This document shows positions 40,969 through 48,795 of a stretch of DNA of 64,000 nucleotides, in pieces (the first letter of the stretch is position 1; every line of letters starts with the position of its first letter). The stretch covers positions 1 to 64,000 of the forward strand of contig JAJDUK010000093.1 of the NCBI GenBank assembly GCA_022826665.1, in the 5' to 3' direction. Source of the stretch: Alphaproteobacteria bacterium (GTDB taxonomy: Bacteria; Pseudomonadota; Alphaproteobacteria; UBA828). The notes beneath the pieces are model-generated. The model was not told the DNA's origin. It did no database searches and was given only the letters and a program-made list of their open reading frames with translations. The position numbers and the translations under genes are program-made.

Positions 40969-42132
40969 TTACTCCGCAGCCGCCCGCGCCGGCGCCGGAA
41001 CGTCCATGTTGAAGAGGCGCGCGCAGTTGAGCCCCACCACGTTCGCCTTGGTCTCGTCGTCCACGTTGGCGAGGACGCGGTTCAGAACCTCGTGGCTGTG
41101 AGGGAAGGTGTTGCGCGGATGGGGGAAGTCGGAGCCCCACATGACCTGCGTGGCGCCCGCGACATCGAAGGCGCGGTCCGCGAACTTGTCGTCCACGAAG
41201 CTGTGCCAGACCTGCGTGTGCAGATACTCCTGCACGGACTTCTTGACCGGCGTGACCTTGAGCGAGTTCGCCACCGCGCCCTGAAGCTGCTGGGTGCGGA
41301 ACAGGAACCAGGGCAGCCAGCAGATCTCGTACTCGCCGAGGATCAGCTTCAGCTTGGGATGACGGTCGAAGATGCCGCCGAAGATGAACTCGTTGGCGAG
41401 GATCGGTCCGGCGTCGGAGAAGAGCTCCAGCCAGAGCCGCGCCACGTCGCCGCGCTCGTGATCGTGGATGATGGTGAAAGGGTCGCGTATGCGGCCGGCG
41501 ACGATGTGGATTGTCACCGGAATGTCGAGGTCCGCCGCCGCCGCCCAGAGCCGATCGTAGTAGGGGTCGCGGTAGGGCGGCATGTGCGGCTTCACGTCGG
41601 TGTAGATGAAGACGGTGCGCACGTTCTTCTTGGCCAGCCGTTCGAGCTCGGCGACGGCCCAGTCGACATCGTCGGGCGGCAGCATGCCGGAGGCGAGCAG
41701 GCGCTTCGGGTCGTGGCTGCAATACTCGACGATCCAGTCGTTGTAGACTTGGCAGACGTCCTGCACGAGCTGCGGGTGCTCGATCCGCATGCAGAGCAGC
41801 GCGAAGGTCGAGTTGACGATTTCGGCTTGAACGCCGTCCATCTCCATTAGCTCGAGGCGGAGCGCCGGATCCTGGTTGGAGCGGTTCACCTTGTCGGCGA
41901 GCTCAGGGTCCATGGCGGAGGATTCCTCGGTGGAATCCGCCGCGTCCTCCGGCTCGACCACGCCAAGGTCGATGTAGTCGTAGCCGAAGAAGTAGTAGTT
42001 GCCGGGAATGCCGTCGTAGCGGTCGACGACGCGCGGAACCTTGTCGCCCCACTTCTTGCCGAGCGCCTTCTCCCACAGGTCCAGCGGCTCGATGATGTGG
42101 GAATCGGCAGAGATCACGTAATCCAGGCTCAT
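40969..42132 (-). CDS. Amidohydrolase_2-family metal-dependent hydrolase or decarboxylase
   Basis: This 387-residue protein fits the Amidohydrolase_2 group, which includes aminocarboxymuconate semialdehyde and resorcylate decarboxylases. It opens with ISADSHIIEP, has a metal-type histidine in PVTIHIVAGR, HPKLKLILGE in the middle and the conserved aspartate in WGSDFPHPRNTFP. The first motif is DSH instead of the usual HxH, as in one subgroup of the family. It starts 28 bases after the VOC dioxygenase gene and is likely co-transcribed with it. The long open frame upstream of the ATG is a shadow of that gene. Confidence 0.87.
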   Translation of the reverse strand: MSLDYVISADSHIIEPLDLWEKALGKKWGDKVPRVVDRYDGIPGNYYFFGYDYIDLGVVEPEDAADSTEESSAMDPELADKVNRSNQDPALRLELMEMDGVQAEIVNSTFALLCMRIEHPQLVQDVCQVYNDWIVEYCSHDPKRLLASGMLPPDDVDWAVAELERLAKKNVRTVFIYTDVKPHMPPYRDPYYDRLWAAAADLDIPVTIHIVAGRIRDPFTIIHDHERGDVARLWLELFSDAGPILANEFIFGGIFDRHPKLKLILGEYEICWLPWFLFRTQQLQGAVANSLKVTPVKKSVQEYLHTQVWHSFVDDKFADRAFDVAGATQVMWGSDFPHPRNTFPHSHEVLNRVLANVDDETKANVVGLNCARLFNMDVPAPARAAAE

Positions 42133-42160
42133 CGTCGTTCCTCTTTGGCTCGCGGGCGGC

Positions 42161-43138
42161 TCAGGCGTGGAAGGGCCTTTGCTCCGGCGGGGCGGACGCA
42201 GCCTGCGCGAAGTCGCAGTCGCGGGTTGCGTAGAATTCGACCAGGAAGCCGTCCGGGTCGCGCAGACAGAAGCTGCGCTTGGTGGCGCTGTCGACCGTCG
42301 CGACGGTCGGGATGTTCCGCGCGGCCAATGCCGCCTCGGCGTCGGCAACCTGGGCTTCGCCCGCCATTTCGCACGAGAAGTGATGGCAGCCGTTCTCCAG
42401 GCCCTCCGCCCTGGCGAACAGAGCGCAGTGGAAGTCGGGCGTGGGCGCCGTGCCCCGCAGATAGGCGTAGGCGCCGTCGGGCGCCATGTAGGCGACATCG
42501 AGGCCTGCAAATTCGGTGTAGAAGCCGAGCGAGCGCGCGACATCCTCCACCACCATCACCGCGCGCGTGGTGCGCAGCGGATGGACCGGCGCGTCCGCGA
42601 CGCGCTGGTAGTCCGGTGCCCGCTGCCACTTGGGCTCTGCGCTCGGCGGCTCGGCCTCGGGGTCCCAGCGGGCAGAGATGTTGGGGATGGGGCCGCCTGT
42701 GAAGACCGAGCGCCAGTCGTGCATCACGTCGGCGTAGAACTCGTGGAAGATGCCGTCGGGGTCGGGCACGTAGAAGGAGTGCGAGAAGGTGTGGTCGATG
42801 GTGAGATAGTCTTGGCAGCCGGACGCGACCGCGCGCTCGATCGCGGCCACCAGCGCCGCTTCGTTATCGACCTCCCAGCCGAGATGGTTGAGCCCCGTCT
42901 CCTGAAAGCCCTCCTCGATGATCACCTCGCCGTCGCGGCCGCGGAAGGGGCGGCCGATCTCCACCATGCCGACATCGTGATGGCTGTTGCCGTTGGAGAC
43001 GAAGCCCGCCCCGGTGCCGACCTCGATGCCGACCTCCTCGAAGCCGCAGATCTTTTCGAAGAACGCGACCGAGCGGTCGAGGTTCCGCACGCTGACGTTC
43101 GCGTGGCCGAGCCTGCGCACGCCGAAGTTCACCGTCAT
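42161..43138 (-). CDS. Two-module VOC protein, catechol-2,3-dioxygenase-like
   Basis: A 325-residue protein with two vicinal-oxygen-chelate modules (about 8-140 and 190-305). Module 1 keeps a full metal triad: His12 in LGHANVSV, His85 in NHLGWEV and Glu133 in FHEFYAD. Module 2 lacks the first histidine (TTRAVMVV) but retains His252/253 and Glu301. Classical two-module extradiol dioxygenases bind iron in the second module, so the arrangement is reversed here. ATG 43138 is favoured over GTG 43147 because GGGAGGGG ends eight bases upstream. A ring-cleavage role is inferred from family and neighbours. Confidence 0.82.
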   Translation of the reverse strand: MTVNFGVRRLGHANVSVRNLDRSVAFFEKICGFEEVGIEVGTGAGFVSNGNSHHDVGMVEIGRPFRGRDGEVIIEEGFQETGLNHLGWEVDNEAALVAAIERAVASGCQDYLTIDHTFSHSFYVPDPDGIFHEFYADVMHDWRSVFTGGPIPNISARWDPEAEPPSAEPKWQRAPDYQRVADAPVHPLRTTRAVMVVEDVARSLGFYTEFAGLDVAYMAPDGAYAYLRGTAPTPDFHCALFARAEGLENGCHHFSCEMAGEAQVADAEAALAARNIPTVATVDSATKRSFCLRDPDGFLVEFYATRDCDFAQAASAPPEQRPFHA

Positions 43139-43178
43139 CGCCTGCACCCCTCCCTGCCGACTTTGACCAGAGGAAAAC

Positions 43179-43205
43179 GGTATAGTGTGCCCAGGACACC
43201 GTCAA
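43179..43205 (-). promoter_or_regulatory. Candidate promoter of the VOC dioxygenase operon
   Basis: On the minus strand TTGACG (43205-43200) and TATACC (43184-43179) form plausible -35 and -10 boxes. The spacer is 15 bases, shorter than the sigma-70 optimum, so the call is tentative. The -10 box is about 40 bases upstream of the chosen ATG. Confidence 0.4.
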
Positions 43206-43368
43206 TTTCGTTAGCCTTCCCTGGAGCGAGACTGAGTCCATCCCCACTCAAGGTGGTATTGAGTCGAAGCGTCCTACAAACACTTATCCATTCCCGACAC
43301 GTCGCGTATCTTGTATCGAGAAAGTATGATTGGGGAGCCGACACATCTTTGGTTCAGGCGTCGTTTAC
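43206..43368. other. AT-richer gap at the edge of a foreign-looking island
   Basis: Base composition drops clearly from the GC-rich neighbours from about 43160 onward. No supported gene lies here. The stretch separates the divergently oriented upstream ends of nothing: both flanking genes read on the minus strand, so it is the 3' flank of the PIN gene and the promoter side of the VOC gene. Confidence 0.4.
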
Positions 43369-43791
43369 TCAAGTTGACTTGGTAGACATGAGGGCGACAA
43401 ATCCCTCCTGCTCAAAATCATGATCGCTAGTGAGAACATCCGTAATGCCCTCATCTTCCATGGCAATAAACGAGATGCAGTCTTGCATGCTGAATTTCTT
43501 ATCAGATCTATTCTCGTATCGTTTCAGCCCTCTCGCGAAAGAGTCCCGAGTTTGAGGAATAACTTTGACATTTGGATTTCCGCCAATAGCGCGCACAGCA
43601 GTTGCAGTTCGCTTTCGAAGCTCCTCGCCAGACTTGGAGAACCCAGTAAGCACTTCCATGAGTACTTCTTCAGTTGTCACAAGACTCACATTTCCAAGTG
43701 CCTCTCTGGCCTTCACTGCTGCATTATGCCACTGATCCTTCGGATTGATAGTTGCGATCCAATATGACGTGTCGACGAACACTACTTTCAT
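43369..43791 (-). CDS. PIN-domain protein, putative ribonuclease toxin
   Basis: This 140-residue PIN protein has Asp7 in VFVDTSYWIA, Glu41/Glu42/Glu46 in TTEEVLMEVL, Asp104 in SMQDCISFIAM and the acidic pair Asp123/Asp125 in TSDHDFEQEGF, a complete catalytic set. Codon use and base composition are visibly AT-richer than in neighbours. Its ATG overlaps the stop of the upstream gene (ATGA), a toxin-antitoxin-like coupling, although the partner is far larger than usual antitoxins. The conserved SMQDCISF wording resembles PIN proteins annotated as predicted nucleic-acid-binding proteins. Confidence 0.88.
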   Translation of the reverse strand: MKVVFVDTSYWIATINPKDQWHNAAVKAREALGNVSLVTTEEVLMEVLTGFSKSGEELRKRTATAVRAIGGNPNVKVIPQTRDSFARGLKRYENRSDKKFSMQDCISFIAMEDEGITDVLTSDHDFEQEGFVALMSTKST

Positions 43792-44705
43792 GGCTCATCT
43801 CGGCCAGAGATATAGGAGTCGAGCCGGTGTGATAAGTCAGTTGGTACTCGGTCCCATTCCTGTTCCGGGACATCACGAAATATGTCGGTTATCACATCTT
43901 CGATACGCGGTGCGTCAACGCTAAACTGGGGTGAATTACTCGATATGGGGTCAAGCTCCGCCACTTGGGTAACCTTTCGAGGCTTTCCCCCAGAAGTGAA
44001 TTCTCCTCGGCCCCGCACTCTGAGACGCACTGACTCGTGGTTCTTGAGTGCGGAGGTAACTTGTGTTTCCTGCTCCTTCGTGAAGGAAGCGACGATATTG
44101 GTCTTGTCATCGATCCAAATCTGAAACTGCCTCTTTCTGACATCAGCCTCCAACACACGTCCAACGATGTCCAGTTCATCTTCGTAAGAATTCTCGACTA
44201 TTGAAAGCAGCCGATCTCGATCACGCTTTGTGACGTGAGCAAAGCTTTTCTTTGGTGGTGCGAACGTTAGTGTGCATGAGTCGGAAAGGCTTTCGCCCAG
44301 TCGAGCGAATTCTGACAACAGTTGCTTCGGACACTTCTCTGGAAGTTCCATATCATCATTCACCGATAAGAAGACTCTATGAACGAGATCAATAGCCTCC
44401 ATCACTTCGCTATCAATCTGGGGTGCTTCGAGTGCGTTCATAAGCGGCTTGTCGACGGGTATCTCGAACGGGATTGCGGTGCTACCATCTTCTATTGAAC
44501 GAAGCCAAAGGTGGGTTCGGGCCTCGAAATTCTTCGGAAGCCGTGCACGACCCGGATTTTTGTCTCGCCAGAGCGACTTGGCTGTTTCGGTCACCAAGGA
44601 TTGGAAACGTTGAAGTTCGCCACACGCCGCAGCATCGAGGGCGCGTTCGCCATAGCGATCACCGCCAAAATGCAGCGTGACAACTCGCCGCCACTGGTCG
44701 GTCAT
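43788..44705 (-). CDS. Unrecognised protein coupled to PIN-domain gene, possible large antitoxin
   Basis: I do not recognise this 305-residue protein as a named family. The region at about residues 183-258 (DIVGRVLEADVRKRQFQIWI to RKVTQVAELDPI) looks like an all-beta, possibly OB-like domain; the N-terminal part reads TDQWRRVVTLHFGGDRYGER. It is soluble, with no signal peptide. ATG 44705 has GGAG eight bases upstream; a TTG start at 44753 is less likely. Four-base overlap with the PIN gene and shared AT-rich composition indicate a two-gene horizontally acquired module, in which this gene would be the antitoxin or regulator. Confidence 0.75.
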   Translation of the reverse strand: MTDQWRRVVTLHFGGDRYGERALDAAACGELQRFQSLVTETAKSLWRDKNPGRARLPKNFEARTHLWLRSIEDGSTAIPFEIPVDKPLMNALEAPQIDSEVMEAIDLVHRVFLSVNDDMELPEKCPKQLLSEFARLGESLSDSCTLTFAPPKKSFAHVTKRDRDRLLSIVENSYEDELDIVGRVLEADVRKRQFQIWIDDKTNIVASFTKEQETQVTSALKNHESVRLRVRGRGEFTSGGKPRKVTQVAELDPISSNSPQFSVDAPRIEDVITDIFRDVPEQEWDRVPTDLSHRLDSYISGRDEP

Positions 44706-44880
44706 GAGCCTAACTCCAACTGCTTCAGCCTCTTCTCGCTCGGGTATCTGCAATCTTAACAGTCGTCCGGCGGGCCTTACCAGTCTTCTGCGAAAGGTGC
44801 GGCCTGCACCCGTGACGGGCGACCGAGACAGGGGTGCGATACGCCACTATCCAAGGAACTGGGAGCAATACGAGTTTCCC

Positions 44881-46629
44881 CTATTCGGCTCCCGTCCCGC
44901 GGAGGGCGGCGGTGGCTGCTTTGTCGAGGGTGCCGTTGGCCGAAACGGCGACGGCATAGTCCCGCCGCGCGGCCTCGGGCGACACCAGATCGTTCCGCAC
45001 GTCCGCGGCCACGTCCTCGGCCGCACGGCCGCGTGGGTCGCCGTAGCCGGCGCCGCCGGGGAGCACCAGCTTGAGGCGCTGGCCGGGCGGGATCGTCTGC
45101 TGGCCCTTGCCGCGCAGCTTGGTGCCGTCGTCGAGCGCGATGGTACCCGCCGCACCGTCGAGCCCGCCGCCCCGGCCGCGCGCGGGGTTGTCGATGCGTT
45201 CGAACTGCGCGAGCACGCTGAAGGGCGCGCCGTCCGCGCCGCCGATCTCCATCACCTGGCCGACTCCGCCGCGCAGCAGCCCGGCGCCGCCGGTATCCTG
45301 CGCGAGCTCCTTCCGCCAGATAACGATGGGCGCCACCGTCTCGGTGGCCTCGGCGGGTATGGTGCGCACGCCGCTTGGGAAGGCTGTCGCGGACAGGCCG
45401 TCCTTGGTCGGCCGCGCGCCGGCGCCGCCAGAGTTGAACAGGGCGACCTCGAACTCCGGCGGATCGAACGCCGCGTTGCGCCGGGCCTCGCTGTCGATCG
45501 CGGTCGCGCCGCCCCGCAGCTGCACGATCCAGAGCGAGGCCGCGCCCTCCGCCGGCACCCGCTCGGGGATCGCCTGATGCAGGCAGCCGAACACCAGATC
45601 GGGCAGCATATGGCCGATGACGTGGCGGGCGGCGACCGGCCAGGGCCTGGGCACGTTGAGGATCGAGCCCTCGGGCGCCGAGACGGTGAGCGGCGCGAGC
45701 GAGCCCGCGTTGTTGGGGATGTCCTTGGCCACGATGCACTTGAGGCCGAAGCTCGTGTAGGCGGTGGTGTAGTTGAGCACCACGTTGATGCCGTGGTTGC
45801 TCGCGGGCGAGGTGCCGGTGAAGTCGACGTGGATGCCTTCGCCCGAGACGGTCATGGCGGCGGCCAGCGTGATCGGCTCGTCGTAGCCGTCCATGGTGAG
45901 CGTGTTGCGGTAGGTGCCCTTGGGCAGCTCGGCGATGGCGGCGAGCGTCGCCGCACGCGAGCGTTCGATGATCTCCTCGCCCAGCGCATCGAGGTCGGTC
46001 AGTCCGAACTCGTCCATCATGGCGAGCAGGCGGTCTGCACCGGCCCGGTTGCAGGCGATGAGCGAGTGGACGTCGCCTTCGAGCTGGAGCGGCTCGCGCA
46101 CGTTCCAGCGCACCATCTCCAGCAGGTCCTCGTTGATGCGGCCCTCGCGCACGAGCGGCATGATCGGGATGTAGAGCCCTTCCTCGAACACCGAGCGCGC
46201 GTCCGGGCCGAAGCCGCGTCCGCCGATATCCACCACATGTGCCGTGCAGGCGAAGGAGCCGATGATCCGGCTCTCGCGGAACACCGGAGTCACCACGGTG
46301 AGGTCGTGCAGATGGCCGCAGGTGAGCCACGGGTCGTTGGTGATGTAGACGTCGCCCTCGCGCATCACCTCGTTGGGGTAGCGGGCGAGGAAGTGCTGCA
46401 CGGCGATGGCCATGGAGTTGACGTGGCCGGGCGTGCCGGTCACCGCCTGAGCGAGCATCCGGCTCTTGGTGTCGAACACACCGGCGGAGAGGTCGCCCGC
46501 CTCGCGCACGGTCGTGCTGAAGGCGGTGCGCAGCAGCGTCTGCGCCTGTTCCTCCACCACCGAGATCAGGCGGTTCCACATGATCTGCGTCTGGATCTGG
46601 GCGAGGCCGGATTGGGTGTTGCCGTTCAT
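44881..46629 (-). CDS. hyuB: Hydantoinase/oxoprolinase subunit B
   Basis: A 582-residue HyuB-family subunit. Recognisable segments are QIMWNRLISVVEEQAQTLLR, GVFDTKSRMLAQAVTGTPGH, TNDPWLTCGHLHDL and GVRTIPAEATETV near the C-terminal part. With HyuA it forms an ATP-dependent ring-opening enzyme acting on hydantoins or 5-oxoproline. Its start overlaps the hyuA stop by four bases. The fused homologue at 14570-18433 shows the same two domains in one chain. Confidence 0.9.
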   Translation of the reverse strand: MNGNTQSGLAQIQTQIMWNRLISVVEEQAQTLLRTAFSTTVREAGDLSAGVFDTKSRMLAQAVTGTPGHVNSMAIAVQHFLARYPNEVMREGDVYITNDPWLTCGHLHDLTVVTPVFRESRIIGSFACTAHVVDIGGRGFGPDARSVFEEGLYIPIMPLVREGRINEDLLEMVRWNVREPLQLEGDVHSLIACNRAGADRLLAMMDEFGLTDLDALGEEIIERSRAATLAAIAELPKGTYRNTLTMDGYDEPITLAAAMTVSGEGIHVDFTGTSPASNHGINVVLNYTTAYTSFGLKCIVAKDIPNNAGSLAPLTVSAPEGSILNVPRPWPVAARHVIGHMLPDLVFGCLHQAIPERVPAEGAASLWIVQLRGGATAIDSEARRNAAFDPPEFEVALFNSGGAGARPTKDGLSATAFPSGVRTIPAEATETVAPIVIWRKELAQDTGGAGLLRGGVGQVMEIGGADGAPFSVLAQFERIDNPARGRGGGLDGAAGTIALDDGTKLRGKGQQTIPPGQRLKLVLPGGAGYGDPRGRAAEDVAADVRNDLVSPEAARRDYAVAVSANGTLDKAATAALRGTGAE

Positions 46630-48731
46630 GTGGCGTCCTCCCCTTGTAGCGGCTGGCGTTCCAGCACGATCGCGCCCAAGGCATCGACCGAGGCGGTGAA
46701 CGCCGCGCTCACCACCGCCGTGGTGTCAGTCTCGACGATCAGCGCGGGCCCGTCCACCCGCGCGCCGGGGGCAAAATCCGCGCGCCGGTAGACCGCCGCC
46801 TCGACCACGTGTCCGCTCCCCGGATCGAGCACGGGCCGCACGCCGCGCGCCGGCGGCGCGGCCGTCTCGGGGGATGGCGCGATGGGGGTGACGGCCTCCG
46901 GCACGGCGCTCACGCCGACGGACCAGCTCACGATCTCGAGGTCGAGCTTGGGGATGATGCGCCCGTAGAGCGTCTCGTAGGCGGTCTCGAACGCCTCGCG
47001 GATGATGGCGGTGTCCTCCCGCTCCCAGGTGCGGTTGGGCAGCGGCACGACCACCTCGTGCCCCTGGCCGAGATAGCGCATGTAGGCTGAGCGGTGCTCC
47101 TGCGTGGGCGTGCCCGGCGCTCCCCGGGCGACGATGGCGGCGGCCTCATCGCGCATTTCCTCCAGCACCCGATTTGTCAGCTCGGGGTTGAAGGCGCTCA
47201 CCACCTGGTAGGCGCTACGCACCACCTCGTAGGCGACCGGCGCGCGGAGGAAGCCGATGGCAGAGCCCACCGCCGCGGCGGTCGGGATCAGGATGCGGTC
47301 CATGTCGAGTTTTTCTGCGAGCCGGGCCGCGTGCAGGGGCGCCGCGCCGCCGAAGGCGATCATCGTGCGCTCGCCGAGCGTGGCGCCGATCTCGATGGCG
47401 TGAACCCGCGCCGCACTCGCCATGTTCTCGCCGACCATCTCGCTGACCCCGAGGGCCGCCATCTGCGGCTCCAGATCGAGCGGCGAGCCGATCGCGGACG
47501 CGAGGGAATTGATAGCGGCCTGTTCGTCGAGCGCGATGCGCCCGCCCGAGAACTCGGCCGGGTCGATGCGCCCCATCGCCAGATCGGCGTCGGTCACCGT
47601 GGGCTCTTCGCCGCCCTGGCCGTAGCATGCCGGCCCCGGCTGGGCTCCGGCACTTTCTGGCCCCACGGCGACGCGGCCGAGGCGATCCACGACGGCGATG
47701 GAGCCGCCGCCTGCGCCGATCTCCACCATCTCGATTACCGGGATGCGGAGCGGCAGGCCGCTGCCCTTGAGGAAGCGATGGGCGCGGGCCACCTCGAAGG
47801 CCCGCGTCGTCTGCGGCTGGGCGTCGTCGATCAGGCAGATCTTGGCGGTCGTGCCCCCCATGTCGAACGAGAGCACGCGGTCGAGCCCGCATTGGCGCGC
47901 GACGTGGCTGGCGAAGACGGCGCCGCCCACCGGTCCGGATTCCACCAGGCGGATGGGGAAGCGGATCGCCGTTCCAATGTCGGCGACGCCACCACCGGAC
48001 AGCATGACGAAGAGCGGGCAAGCGAAACCGGCCTCGCGCAGGCCGTCCTCAAGATTGCGCAGGTAGCGCGCCATGACCGGCTGGACGTAAGCATTGGCGC
48101 AGGCGGTCGAGAAGCGCTCGTATTCGCGCATCTCCGGCGCGACCTCGGAGGAAAGCGTGATCGCGAGGTCCGGCAGCGCCGTGTGCAGGATGTCGTGGAC
48201 CCGTCGCTCGTGCGCCGGGTTGACGTAGGAGTGCAGGAGGCCGATCGCGGCGCTCTCGATGCCTTCGGCGGCGAGCTTGGCGGCCGTGGCTTCGACCGCC
48301 GCCTCGTCGAGCGGCAAAATTGGATCGCCCGAGGCGTTGAGCCGTTCGGGAATGGGGAAGCGCCACTGCCGCGGCACCAGCGGCACCGGCTTCTCCATGT
48401 CGATGTCGTACTGCTCGAAGCGGCTCTCCGTCCCCATCTCGATGGAATCGCGAAAGCCTTCGGTGGTGATCAGTGCGGTGCGTGCGCCCTTGCGCTCGAT
48501 CATCGCGTTGGTGGCGAGCGTGGTGCCGTGAATGACCAGCGCCACCTCGTGCGGGGCGACACCGCATGACTCCATCGCCTGCGCCAGTCCCTGGCGCACG
48601 CCCTCCTCGGGCGCGTCGGGCGTCGTCAGCACCTTCGCCGTGAAGCGCTCGGGCCCGCGCTCCAGCACGATATCCGTGAAGGTGCCGCCGATATCGACGC
48701 CGATCCGAACCTCTGCGTTCGCTTCCGCCAT
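46626..48731 (-). CDS. hyuA: Hydantoinase/oxoprolinase subunit A
   Basis: This 701-residue subunit opens with RIGVDIGGTFTDIVLERG and carries IHGTTLATNAMIERKGA, a central SFDMGGTTAKICLIDD and GAGGSIAVVDRLGRVAVGP, the nucleotide-binding loops of HyuA. It is coupled to hyuB through ATGA. No transporter or amidase lies beside this copy; the flanks are polA and the PIN-domain island. Confidence 0.91.
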   Translation of the reverse strand: MAEANAEVRIGVDIGGTFTDIVLERGPERFTAKVLTTPDAPEEGVRQGLAQAMESCGVAPHEVALVIHGTTLATNAMIERKGARTALITTEGFRDSIEMGTESRFEQYDIDMEKPVPLVPRQWRFPIPERLNASGDPILPLDEAAVEATAAKLAAEGIESAAIGLLHSYVNPAHERRVHDILHTALPDLAITLSSEVAPEMREYERFSTACANAYVQPVMARYLRNLEDGLREAGFACPLFVMLSGGGVADIGTAIRFPIRLVESGPVGGAVFASHVARQCGLDRVLSFDMGGTTAKICLIDDAQPQTTRAFEVARAHRFLKGSGLPLRIPVIEMVEIGAGGGSIAVVDRLGRVAVGPESAGAQPGPACYGQGGEEPTVTDADLAMGRIDPAEFSGGRIALDEQAAINSLASAIGSPLDLEPQMAALGVSEMVGENMASAARVHAIEIGATLGERTMIAFGGAAPLHAARLAEKLDMDRILIPTAAAVGSAIGFLRAPVAYEVVRSAYQVVSAFNPELTNRVLEEMRDEAAAIVARGAPGTPTQEHRSAYMRYLGQGHEVVVPLPNRTWEREDTAIIREAFETAYETLYGRIIPKLDLEIVSWSVGVSAVPEAVTPIAPSPETAAPPARGVRPVLDPGSGHVVEAAVYRRADFAPGARVDGPALIVETDTTAVVSAAFTASVDALGAIVLERQPLQGEDAT

Positions 48732-48795
48732 TACTTACCTGCGTTCGAAGTGTTGGATTACACGATTTGAGAGGATTGATTCCCGCGACCTGGCG

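Noticed and set aside
42133-42543. Longer amidohydrolase start giving 524 residues
   Set aside because: The added 137 residues overlap the VOC gene in another frame and have shadow composition; the family N terminus begins at ATG 42132.
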